From Mycoplasma zalophidermidis (GTDB taxonomy: Bacteria; Bacillota_I; Bacilli_A; Mycoplasmatales; Metamycoplasmataceae), in assembly GCF_018913985.1 (NCBI RefSeq), contig NZ_JAHMHK010000003.1:30580-94579 (forward strand): DNA of 64,000 bases, read 5' to 3'. This document shows positions 33,620 through 43,830 of the stretch, one piece after another. The translations under genes were made by a program, and so were the position numbers. The notes under the pieces were generated by a model, which saw only the letters and a program-made list of their open reading frames with translations, searched no databases and was not told the origin of the DNA. Every line of letters begins with the position of its first letter. Positions within the stretch are counted from its first letter, which is position 1.

Positions 33620-36427
33620 ATGACCGAAAAATTATTAGTAGCAATGATAGGGGACGAAGAGTTAAATACCGGTGTTATTTACGGGCATGAAACAAAAATC
33701 ATTGAAGTTAAACCATATGGACAATTTTGAACTGAAAAATACTTAGATTCGTTAACAAAAAAATGGACTGTATCTAATGCAATTGATTTCATCGAAGATG
33801 ATTCAATAATAGTTGATGAATTAGATTCATATGAACAATCTTACGATACTTTTGAACCAGTGGATTCGAAACAAGAATATTTAATGTTAGCATATCATTT
33901 TGTTGGTAAAAATGATAGTAATTACTCAAAGAAAAATATTGCTGATTTAACAGTTAATAATCTTGAGCACACAATGACATATTGTCGTATTAAACATGTT
34001 AAGAAAGAAAAATCTACTTATCAAATTACATTAGTTGGTATAGGAAGACATACCATTGAAAGTTTTAATTTTCAAGATGCTTCATCAAATAAATTAATTG
34101 ATGTAATTTCTGTTAACACAAATAAATATCCATATAGAACCACTTCAACTGATTTTACTGCCGAAACTTCATTACTAACTCAGATTGAAGAGGCAACAAC
34201 CCAATTGGCCCAATCAGAAGTATGACAACGTATCGCATATAATATGTTTGCAATTCACCCTTACAGTAGTAGAAATTCATTTGATAATGAATCTCAAAAA
34301 TACCTTCCACCAATTACAGCTGATTCAACTATTGTTGACTTAATTTTATCTATTCTGTTTTTTACAATAGCAGATAATTTAACTAAATATAATGTTTTAA
34401 ACGCTGATAAAACAATGGATCAATTACAAATTTTAAAAGAATATATTCTATCATTCCGTGACATGGAAAATTGATCTCCTAAAGAGTTAGCAACCTTTGA
34501 TAGTATTGGTTTATTTAACGAAAGTGATTCTAAAACAAATTCAAAACGTAAAACCAAAAAAACTAAGTCAGGTGCTAAAGGTGATGCTGTATCAGATGCA
34601 TTGGTTGAAAACGAAATCAATAAAAAGGTAAAAGATAATTTAGAAAAACAGCAACGCGAATTTCTATTGAAGGAAAAATTGCGTGCTATCAAAGAATCGT
34701 TACAAGAAAACGATTCAGACCCCGAAGAGGAAGAATCAGAGTATTCAAAAATAATGAAAGACAATATCAAGAAACAAATGTTTCCTGAATCAGTCACGAA
34801 ATTAATTAAAACCGAAACTAATAAATTAAAAGGTATGATGTCAGGTACCCCAGATGCAAATATTAGTGCTTCATACATTAATATTCTTAAATCAATGCCT
34901 TGAAGAAAAGTTGAAATTGAAACACTTGACATCAAGAAAGCCAGAGAAATTTTAGATAAAAATCACTACGGATTAGGCGAAGTTAAAGAACGTATTATTG
35001 AATATTTATCATTAATCATTAACCATAAAAACGAGGCGCAAAAATCTAAAGGTAAATTACTCCTAGATTTTGACGAAAATCATCAAATTGATATGGAATT
35101 ATTCAAAGAAGATGAACAAATTACTAAAGTCCAAAAGAATTTCAACAACGTGCCAATTTTAACGCTTGTAGGTCCTCCAGGTACTGGTAAGACATCATTG
35201 GCTAGAGCTATAGCGGAAGCGCTAAACAAGAGTTATGTAAAAATTTCGCTTGGTGGTGTTCATGACGAAAGCGAAATTAGAGGTCATAGAAGAACATATG
35301 TGGGTTCAATGCCGGGTAAAATAATCAAAGCAATTCAGAAGTCAGGGGTTTCTAACCCGCTTATCCTACTTGATGAGATTGATAAAATGTCATCAGATTA
35401 TAAAGGTGACCCTTCTTCTGCAATGTTAGAAGTTTTAGACCCTGAGCAAAACACAAAATTCCAAGATAATTATCTTGAACACGAATATGATTTATCTAAG
35501 GTTATGTTTATTGCTACGGCTAACTACTACGAAAATATTCCTGCACCATTATTAGATAGAGTAGAAATAATCGAATTAAACTCATATACTATCAACGAAA
35601 AAGTAAAAATTGCACGTGAACACTTATTAGATATATGCACACGTCAAGCAGGTCTAAAACCTGAACAATTCCAAATTGAAGATTCTGTTATAGAAGCAAT
35701 AATTAAACATTACACAGCGGAAGCTGGTGTACGTGCTTTAAAACGTCAATTTGATAAAATCGCTCGTAAAATCGTAACAAAAATTGTTTCAGGTGAAAAT
35801 ATCAAAACATTTGTTATTGATTTACAAACTGCTTTCTATTTATTAGGTACGCCCAAATTTTCTGAATTGGATAAAATTGGACAACCGCAGGTCGGAGTTG
35901 TTAATGGTTTAGCATATACATCAATTGGTGGTAGCACTTTGCAAATTGAAGTCAGTCAATATGAAAACAAAAATGGCGGTTTTAAATTAACGGGTTCTTT
36001 AAAAGACGTTATGAAAGAATCAGCTTCTATTGCTTATTCATTTGTTAGATCTAATGCAAAAAAATATGATATTAATTTTGATTTTGAAAGCAATGAAGTT
36101 CACATTCATGTTCCTGAAGGTGCGGTTCCAAAAGATGGTCCAAGTGCTGGTGTAACGTTCACAACAGCCTTGATTTCAGCTTTATCAAATAAACCAGTTC
36201 CTCAAGATGTTGCCATGACAGGTGAAATTACTCTACGTGGTCGTGTTTTAGAAATCGGCGGTCTAAAAGAAAAATCTTTCGCTGCCTTTAAGAAAGGTAT
36301 TAAAACAGTATTTATACCAAAATCTAACCAAAAAAACTTAATCGATATTCCTGAGGAAGTTAAAAAAGCAATTAAATTTGTACCGGTTGAAAATTATGAT
36401 GAAATTTATTCAGTGCTTTTTAAATAA
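33620..36427 (+). CDS. lon: ATP-dependent protease Lon
   Basis: Cytosolic AAA+ serine protease that removes misfolded and regulatory proteins. The 935-residue protein has a divergent N-domain, a Lys-rich linker with a coiled coil near 310-390, Walker [12 protein letters not shown] (about residues 516-526), Walker [11 protein letters not shown], the [13 protein letters not shown] segment and a C-terminal protease domain. The catalytic dyad is Ser842 (KDGPSAGVT) and Lys885 (GGLKEKS). A spacer rich in D/E/K lies just before Walker A. Ribosome site AAAGAGG; CIRCE-like operator upstream. Confidence 0.97.
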
Positions 36428-36463
36428 AATAGCTGTATTTATTTCGTTAAAGAAGGAGTATTA

Positions 36464-38359
36464 ATGAGAAAAGAAATAAAAGATAATTTATTTGAATCAG
36501 TTAATCACGACTGATTACAAAATGCTAAAATTCCGGCTGATCGCTCGTATTTTGGCCAATTTAGTGAGCTTGATATTAAAAATGAAAAAAGAATTGCAAG
36601 ACTTGCTAAGCAATTAGTGAAAAGAGAACAGGAAAATAAATTAATTGACCAAAATTTAGTTAATTTTGCCAAATATTACTCATTAACCAGTGATTTTGAA
36701 AAACGCGAAAAAGCGGGAACTACCCCATTAACACCCTATGTCAACGAATTACTTGGTTTAAAAAATATTGAAGAATTTAATGAAAATTTCGCAAAGTTTG
36801 CGTTACGTGACTATGCATTACCAGTAATATTTCATATATCAACTGATTTTAAAAATTCAAATAACCAAATTTTACTGTGTTTAATTGCAAGCCATATTTT
36901 GCCTGATAAATCACATTATGAAAATGCGGAAACAAAATCTAAATTCTTAAAAGTTGCTAAAAAAATGTTTAAAAAATTATTAGCGCCTTTTATCTCTGAT
37001 GTTAAGGAAGTGAATAATTTGATTAAATTAGCATTACAATATGATGAGTTAATTGCAAAATATTCATTGACATCTTTACAAAAAGCAAATTATATTGAAT
37101 TGTATAAACCATATGTTTTTGAAAAAATTATTAAACAAACAGAAAACTTTAAGATCGAAAACATATTAAGTAAATTAATAAATAAGCCTATTGATAAAAT
37201 TGTGTTTTTTGACGATAATTTTGCAAAAAATATTGATAAATTATTCAACCCTAAGTATTTTGAGAGATTAAAAGCATGATTGGTTGTTAATTTAGTTAAA
37301 AACTTTTCTGGTTACTTAGATGATAAAACAAGAGTTAACGCAACTTTATACAAAAGATTTATCTCTGGCCAATCAAAAGCATCAAATAAAAACAAGGATG
37401 CTCTGAATTTAGCTTTAGAATACTTTAAAATGCCTGTAGGTCTACATTATGGACAAAAATATTTCGGGGTAAGAGCCAAGAAAAATGTAGAAAACATGAT
37501 TCAACATATGATTAAAATTTATAAGAAAAATCTTGAAAATAATGATTGATTAAGTGAAAAAACCAAAGAAAAAGCAATTATTAAGTTAAATAACCTTGGT
37601 GTACACGTTGGTTTTCCTAAGGAAATAGAACCATTTTATAAAGATTTAAAGGTTGTTTCAGATTCTATTATTGAAAATGTCTTTGAATTTAACAAAATTA
37701 TAAATCAGTATTCGTTTAATAAATTTAACGAGAAACCAAATAAAAATTACTGATCTATGTCGCCGGCAACAGTGAATGCATACTTCAATCCATCAATGAA
37801 TCATATTGTCTTTCCTGCTGCAGTATTAGACGGAGCGTTCTATTCTTTAAAACATTCATCGTCCGAGAATTACGGAGGGATTGGTGCTGTTATTGCTCAT
37901 GAAATTTCACACGCCTTCGATAATAACGGGGCATTATTTGACGAAAATGGCGAAATGAACACATGATGAACTGAGGACGATTTTGTAACATTTAAAGAAA
38001 AAACTAAGTCAATGATTGAATTATTCGATGGATTAGACACAAAATATGGTAAATGTAACGGTACATTGACTGTTAGTGAAAATATTGCTGATGCAGGTGG
38101 TTTATCATGTGCTTTAGAAGCAGCAAAACAAGAACCAGATTACAATCCAAAGGAATTTTTCATGAATTGAGCTCGTATTTGAAAAGGAATTAGCAGACCG
38201 GAAATGGCTGTTAGATTATTAGAAACCGATACTCATGCACCTTGTGAATTAAGAGCTAATATTCAAGCTGCTAATACAGAAGAATTTACTAAAACTTTCA
38301 ACGTCAAACCCGGTGATAAAATGTATATTGCACCAGAAAAACGTGTGAAAATTTGATAA
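36464..38359 (+). CDS. M13-family zinc metallopeptidase (PepO-like)
   Basis: Neprilysin-type endopeptidase acting on oligopeptides. The 631-residue protein has the zinc motif VIAHEISHAFDNNG (HExxH), the third ligand in SENIADAGGL, the substrate word NAYFNPSMNHIVFPA and the typical tail ending in VKIW after a Trp read from UGA. There is no signal peptide or anchor, so it should be cytosolic, like PepO of lactic acid bacteria. It begins 36 nt after lon without a terminator between, so it may be co-transcribed and finish peptides released by Lon. Confidence 0.93.
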
Positions 38360-38372
38360 TTAATTAATAATT

Positions 38373-38397
38373 AAAGGATTAGATTCAATCCTTTTTT
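38373..38397 (+). terminator. Terminator after the M13 peptidase
   Basis: AAAGGATT and AATCCTTT pair around AGATTC with a T6 tail. Confidence 0.9.
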
Positions 38398-38520
38398 ATA
38401 TTTTTTTAACCTTGATACACTATATTTATACTTATACTGAAATTAATTATTATATAAATAGTAATTTCATATATAATTTAAAAGAATTTTTAAAATTCAA
38501 TTTGATATCAAATAAATACA

Positions 38521-38579
38521 CTATTGCGGATTCGCTTGGGTGTGCCTTGAGAAGAGGTGCTAGGCGTTAGAAACAATAG
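38521..38579 (+). promoter_or_regulatory. Candidate structured leader of rpsB-tsf
   Basis: A GC-richer patch in an AT-rich gap, 31 nt before the rpsB ATG. Three nested stems can be drawn: CTATTG (38521-38526) with CAATAG (38574-38579); CGCTTGG (38533-38539) with CTAGGCG (38560-38566), two G-U pairs; and GCCTT with GAGGT around GAGAA. There is no T run, so it is not a terminator. It looks like an autoregulatory ribosomal-protein leader; the ligand (uS2) is inference. Confidence 0.5.
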
Positions 38580-38610
38580 GAAGACACAACAAACTAAAGG
38601 AAATATAAAT

Positions 38611-39513
38611 ATGACAGATAAAAAAGAAGTTTCAACTAAAAAAGTTGAAGAAACTCAAAACAAAAACCCAATCGTTTCTAAAGATAAACTATTGGAAGCG
38701 GGAGCTTACTTTGGTCACAAAGCAAGTTTATGAAACCCTAAAATGAAGGATTACCTATACCCACAACAAAAAAGAGGTATTCACATCATTAACACAAGCG
38801 TTACTATTCAACGTTTAGAATTTGCATACAACTTACTATACAAATTTGTATCGAAAAACCCACGTGCACAATTCATTTTTGTGGGTACCAAAAAACAAGC
38901 TAAAGACACAATTAAAGAAAACGCCTTAAGAACAAACAGTTTTTATGTAACTGACAGATGATTGGGCGGTACATTAACTAACTCATCAACAATTTTCAGT
39001 AGAGTTAGAACTATGGAAGAGCTTGAGGAAAAAGCTCAAAATGGTTTTGAAGGATACGTTAAAAAAGAAAAATTAATGTTCCAAAAACAATTAGACAAAC
39101 TACACAAAAACCTTAATGGTATTAGAAAAATGCGTGGTTTACCAACATTTATGATCGTTGCTGACCCTAACGAAGATGAAATCGCTGTTAAGGAGGCACG
39201 TAAAAAAGGTGTTAAAGTTATCGGTATTCTTGACTCTAACTCAAACCCAGATGCAGTTGACTTTGGAATACCAGCTAACGATGACTCAGCTAAAAGTATT
39301 AACTTAATTATTACTATTCTAGCTGATGCCATCGCTACTGCTCGGGGTGGTAAAGCAAAATATGCTTACAGACCAGACTCAGAAGTTGAATTGCCTAAAT
39401 TTGAACCTGAAACCAAAAACGTCACAAGAAAACCTTCAAATCGTAAACCTTTTGTAAAAAGAAATAACGAAGAAGTTGAAACCCAAACAAACGAAGAAGA
39501 AAAAGGAGAATAA
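38611..39513 (+). CDS. rpsB: Small-subunit ribosomal protein uS2
   Basis: 30S protein needed for late assembly and for uS1-type interactions. The 300-residue protein has a Lys/Glu-rich extension, then [59 protein letters not shown] and the C-terminal [22 protein letters not shown] block. Both ends are extended: 25 residues at the N-terminus and an acidic/basic tail of about 45 at the C-terminus. An AAAGGAAA site precedes the ATG. tsf follows after 2 nt. Confidence 0.97.
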
Positions 39514-39515
39514 TT

Positions 39516-40397
39516 ATGGCCAATCAATTAGCTCTAATTAAAGAATTACGTGAACGTACCGGCGGCGGTATGATAGATTGTAAAAAAGCTCTTGAAGCAA
39601 ACGATTGAGACGTTGAAAAATCAATTACTTGATTAAAAAGCAACGGTAAAATCAAGGCCGCTAAAAAAGCTGGTCGTGTTTCAGCTGAAGGTTTAGTCGC
39701 AATAGCAACTAACGAAAATGAAGCAATCATGTTAGAAGTTAACTGTGAAACAGACTTTGTTGCTAAAAACGATGACTTTAAAAAATTAGTAGATAAATTT
39801 GCATCATTATTACTAAATTCTAAAGCTACAACAGTTGAAGAATTTCTAGATGTAAAAGACGACGGAGAAACTGTTGCAAACATTTTAGATGATGCTACCG
39901 CAACCATTGGAGAAAAATTATCAATTCGTCGTTTTGCTAGATACCAAGCTCAAAATGGTCAATCAGTAGGTGCTTTCGCACACGTTAATGGTCAAATTGC
40001 TGCTTTAGTTAAAGTCTCAGGATCAAATCCTGAAGTTTCAAGAAATGTTGCTATGCACATGGCAGCAATGAAACCAGAATACGTATTCGAATCTGAAGTT
40101 CCAGCTGACAAATTAGAAACACTAAAAGCAGAATTTGTTATTCCTGCTGGATTTGATAAAAAACCTGAAAATATTCAAAAAATGATTATTGAAGGTTCTT
40201 TAAATAAAAAACTTGCTGAAATAGTACTTGTTAAACAAGGTTTTATGATGGAAGAAAGTGTTTCAATTGAAAAATATTTAGCAAACCACGGTTTAACTTT
40301 ATTAGAAGCTGTTCGTTTTGGAGTTGGTGAAGGTATCGAAAAACGTCAAGATGATTTCGCTGCTGAAGTAGCTGCTCAGATTGCTAAGAACGAATAA
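39516..40397 (+). CDS. tsf: Elongation factor Ts
   Basis: Recycles EF-Tu by exchanging GDP for GTP. The 293-residue protein has the N-terminal [20 protein letters not shown], the core [15 protein letters not shown] and the C-terminal blocks [12 protein letters not shown] and [22 protein letters not shown]. Two UGA-Trp codons lie in the first 45 residues. The AAAAAGGAGAA site lies at the end of rpsB. Confidence 0.97.
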
Positions 40398-40405
40398 TAA
40401 AACTA

Positions 40406-40431
40406 AAAGTTAGTCTCGGCTAACTTTTTTT
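40406..40431 (+). terminator. Terminator after tsf
   Basis: AAAGTTAG and CTAACTTT pair around TCTCGG with a T tail, 9 nt past the tsf stop. Confidence 0.9.
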
Positions 40432-40675
40432 GCCATTTTAATAAATATTGTGTTATTTCAAGGCGATTTATTCTAAAGAACTAAATTTAGACACATGTGA
40501 TAAAGTCATTAATAAAAAATATTTATTAATAATCCACTAGTAATCTTTTTTTGTGTTATCAACATACTATATTTTACGTAATTAATGAATTTTCAGTAGT
40601 TTTTGTAAAATTATTAGTTAATCAACTTGTCTTTTATTATCATTTTTTGATTGATAAAACCATTATTATTATGAC

Positions 40676-41185
40676 ATGGAAAAAATAATATCAATAGAAA
40701 CTGACAAAGCATGTTTACCTGTTTTAAAACCTATTATATTATTGTCGGATTTCGTTAGAAGAATAAAAGGAGGGAATTTGAAATCCGAAATAATAATGCT
40801 GGTTGCAGAAGACGAAGATTCTGTATTCTTCGTGTCTTGTTTAAACACAGCAGAGATTAATGAATCTAATAAAGATTTGTTAAAAATAAGACAAGATAGA
40901 GGTATCAGCAACGATGGCGAGACTGTCGAAATTAAGATTGCTAACTACATTGACCTTTCAACCATATATAAAATTAATTATGATGATTTAAAAAGAAAAA
41001 TTGATTATACAAGCGGCGATATTGATTCATTACCTTATTTAGGCATTGAAAATCAGTTAGATGTAGTTAATAGATTAACAGAAAAGTTAAACAATTATAA
41101 TGACTTGCCAAGGTTAATAGTTATAAAAAAGAATAAAAAAATTAGTAATCCTGAGTTAATTTCATCTTGCAGTGATACTTTATAA
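40676..41185 (+). CDS. Hypothetical protein, possible MazF/PemK-like fold
   Basis: Not recognised. The 169-residue protein is acidic, cytosolic and has no UGA. The N-terminal half alternates short strands (KSEIIMLVAEDEDSVFFVSC, EIKIANYIDLSTIYKI) and ends with a helix (QLDVVNRLTEKLNNY) and a basic LIVIKKNKKI, loosely like small beta-barrel toxins of the PemK/MazF type; the similarity is weak. TATTAT boxes lie 3-6 nt before the ATG, so the mRNA may be leaderless. No partner antitoxin gene is adjacent. It is flanked by terminators and is a single-gene unit. Confidence 0.7.
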   Translation: MEKIISIETDKACLPVLKPIILLSDFVRRIKGGNLKSEIIMLVAEDEDSVFFVSCLNTAEINESNKDLLKIRQDRGISNDGETVEIKIANYIDLSTIYKINYDDLKRKIDYTSGDIDSLPYLGIENQLDVVNRLTEKLNNYNDLPRLIVIKKNKKISNPELISSCSDTL

Positions 41186-41222
41186 ATAAAATGACGTTCT
41201 TAGGGACGCCATTTTATTTAAT
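41184..41222. terminator. Bidirectional terminator between 41185 and degV
   Basis: AAATAAAATG ... CATTTTATTT is a long stem with an inner CGT/ACG pair around TTCTTAGGG. A and T runs on both sides suit both converging transcripts. Confidence 0.85.
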
Positions 41223-42095
41223 TTAGTCTAAATTGTCTAGTATTGGCATTATTGAATAAGCATGTGCTTCGGGGCCTGTGTGAATTGCTACAACTGTTGA
41301 ATTGACTTTGGAACCGTCAAAATCTAACCCAGCATTTCTGAATGATTCAATAGCTAAATCATTAAATTCTTTATCAATTCCATTTATGGTAAATATTTTA
41401 TATTTTGATTTTATGTTTTTACGGTCCAAACCAGTGAACTCTTCAAATTTACTTATAATTTGTTTAATCGCTCCTTTTGGGCCACGACCAATGCCACCAG
41501 TTGATGTACCCGTTTTATCAAATTTTACATAAGGAGATAGTTTTACTTTTGATAATGCTCCAAGTAGAAATTTTTTAAATGATCCGACACGCCCGCCTTT
41601 AACAAGATATTTTATGTTTAACGGCAAGATAAATACCAAAGAATTATCCGAAATTTCCTGAATTTTTTTAATCAATTTATCAATATTTTGATATTTTTCA
41701 TAATGTTTGATTGCAAACTTAGCCACTTCTAACATTTGATCACCCACTAGAGAAGTATCGATGATATGTAGATTTGAAAATTCGTCTAAGAAGTTTGAAG
41801 CAGCACTGTTTGTTGATGATATTTTGGATGAAATTGGTAGGTAAATTACCTCATCATACTCATTGCAAACTTTACTAAATGTTTCTTCGAATGTCGACAT
41901 ATATGGCAATGAAGTTCGAATGTCATCAGTTTGGGTCATTTTTTGTAATAAATCAAAACGATCGACATCAACACCATCTAAGAATGATGTTCCGTCAATT
42001 TCGGTAATTAAGGGTACATAAGCGTATCCTAAATCATTAACTTCTTGTTTAGACATGCATACAAATGAGTCTAAAACGATTCCTAATTTCTTCAT
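41223..42095 (-). CDS. DegV-family fatty-acid-binding protein
   Basis: DegV/FakB proteins hold a fatty acid for phosphorylation by a kinase partner. The 290-residue protein starts MKKLGIVLDSF at ATG 42095 behind AAAAGGAG; an upstream in-frame ATG at 42179 lacks a site and overlaps the preceding gene. Landmarks are ISSKISSTNSAASNF (fatty-acid carboxylate contact region), the NIKYLVKGGRVGSF block and the C-terminal VAIHTGPEAHAY. No FakA-type kinase is in the window. It ends the asnS-to-degV transcript, 61 nt after its neighbour. Confidence 0.93.
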   Translation of the reverse strand: MKKLGIVLDSFVCMSKQEVNDLGYAYVPLITEIDGTSFLDGVDVDRFDLLQKMTQTDDIRTSLPYMSTFEETFSKVCNEYDEVIYLPISSKISSTNSAASNFLDEFSNLHIIDTSLVGDQMLEVAKFAIKHYEKYQNIDKLIKKIQEISDNSLVFILPLNIKYLVKGGRVGSFKKFLLGALSKVKLSPYVKFDKTGTSTGGIGRGPKGAIKQIISKFEEFTGLDRKNIKSKYKIFTINGIDKEFNDLAIESFRNAGLDFDGSKVNSTVVAIHTGPEAHAYSIMPILDNLD

Positions 42096-42156
42096 ATTTA
42101 ACTCCTTTTGAGGGATTTGATTTGTAATTTTATTTATTATATACACTATGCCAATA

Positions 42157-43830
42157 TTATGAAATATATTTATTCGCATATGAATATTTAATTTTTAATT
42201 TATCTTTGTGATATTGTTGTGTATTTTCGGGAAGATTTTCTCAAAATACACGTGTGTTTTCAATTTGAGCTGTTGTTTTTGTTAGATTTAACAATTTTAA
42301 ATAAATCTCAATATTTGTGGCGAATTTTTGAGATAGAGAGGAAGAAATAACAAAATTATGTATTGTGCCTGTCTCAATATAATTTAGTAATTTAGGTGTA
42401 ATTTCTTCTATATAAAGACCAATTTTCATTGTCTTTTTGGGTATTTTTTTTAGAATGTTATCAATGATATTTAAATCAAAACTATTTGAATGCGGATGAA
42501 GAATGAATAAAGTATAAGCACGAGTCAATTTATCTAAATTTTTAGATAGAACTAAATCAGTAGTGTGCAATAGTAATGAAGTACCAGTTTCTGAAGCATC
42601 AATTAAATATTTATTTGCTGAAAATATGTATAACATACTGTAATATAGAAATTTATTGTAAAAGTTTATGTCATCGTTATTTACGCCGGCCATTTTGCCA
42701 TAAATTACTTGTAATGATGTTTTTTTGTTGTTTCCAACATTTAATACTTGACTAACTTCCTTAATGAAACTAGCTGTCGATATTTTCGACTCATAATCCT
42801 TGATTTTAACTTTAAATTCTTCTAATTCATGATCGCGTGAATCATTAATATTTCATGATAAATACGACTTATTTCGATCAGTATGCATTTGATTATGTAA
42901 TAAAAACTTAGCTTTGTAGATAAAGTTTTCTAACTCTTTATTATTATTAATTTTTTTTGATGCAACTACGGCCGCAAAGTCAATTAGACCATTGAACTTT
43001 AAATCATTTACAATTGAAGCAACTACTTTATTAAATTTTTTTACTCTTCTGTGAAAACTACGTGAATTCGTTTTGGCGTTTATTAAATACAATACACCCT
43101 CATGGTGAATTAACTCTACCTTTGAAGCTCTTATTTTTAATAAATTACAAATTTTAATTCATTGTAATTTAGATGGACCTTTTTGAAATAAACTAACATT
43201 CGGAATTAAGGCGAAAGAAATTAAATTATTTTGATTCAAACCAATTAATTGTTCTATATTACAAATATTTAAGTTTAAAGCAGTTTTAGTATCAACTTCT
43301 TTAAGAATTCTTCATGAAATAGCTACATAGTAATTATTATCTGAATCTCCAGAAATTTTTATTTTTAAAGGTATTTCGTCTATTTTAATTCCAAAATTTT
43401 TAAGTGTTAAATTATTAATGGTGTTTTTAGTCAATTCATGATTTAAATAACCCTTGACTGAATATCTTTTTGAATCAGGCACTTTTTGAAGTATGGTTTC
43501 TAATTCAACCCGTGTTACTGAATCAAAATGCGATAAAAATCAATTTATCTTGTAAAATTTATTAGGTAGCATTGTATCCGCACCGGTGTCAAAAGTCAGA
43601 CAAGAGCTTAACGACATCGGGGTTAAGCGCATTGCTCATTTTTGTTTTGTATTAATTTTTATAATTATTAATCCTTCATCGCTTGCTTTTTTAGATTTAA
43701 CTAGCACTGTAATAGCATAAATTATCAAACATATAAAAACCGCTAAAGCTACCAAACACCCTGAAAGCAATAATCTAAAATCGATGTTTGATTTTTCGGT
43801 AACATCTATTAAAGAATTATTAGTGGGCAT
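42157..43830 (-). CDS. Single-pass membrane protein resembling a degenerate GGDEF-EAL protein
   Basis: Not a named gene. The 557-residue protein has one N-terminal membrane helix (about residues 20-44) and a long cytoplasmic part. Residues near 245-330 read like a diguanylate-cyclase fold with the GGDEF position replaced by ELIHHEGVLYLIN, followed by a helix and IDFAAVVASKKINNNKELEN. The last 190 residues resemble an EAL fold: YLIDASETGTSLLLHTTDLV, KIGLYIEEITPKLLNYI (EAL proteins have LEITE here) and a helix-strand ending TTAQIENTRV. All catalytic residues look absent. This is pattern recognition, not a search. Its ATG overlaps the pcrA stop. Confidence 0.5.

Noticed and set aside
38521..38579. 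SRP RNA (4.5S) or another housekeeping RNA
   Set aside because: The conserved SRP core (GGTCAGG and GGAAGGAAGCAG-like words) is absent, and the element abuts the rpsB start.
41223..42179. Longer DegV starting at 42179
   Set aside because: Overlaps the end of the preceding gene and has no ribosome site; the ATG at 42095 has a strong AAAAGGAG.
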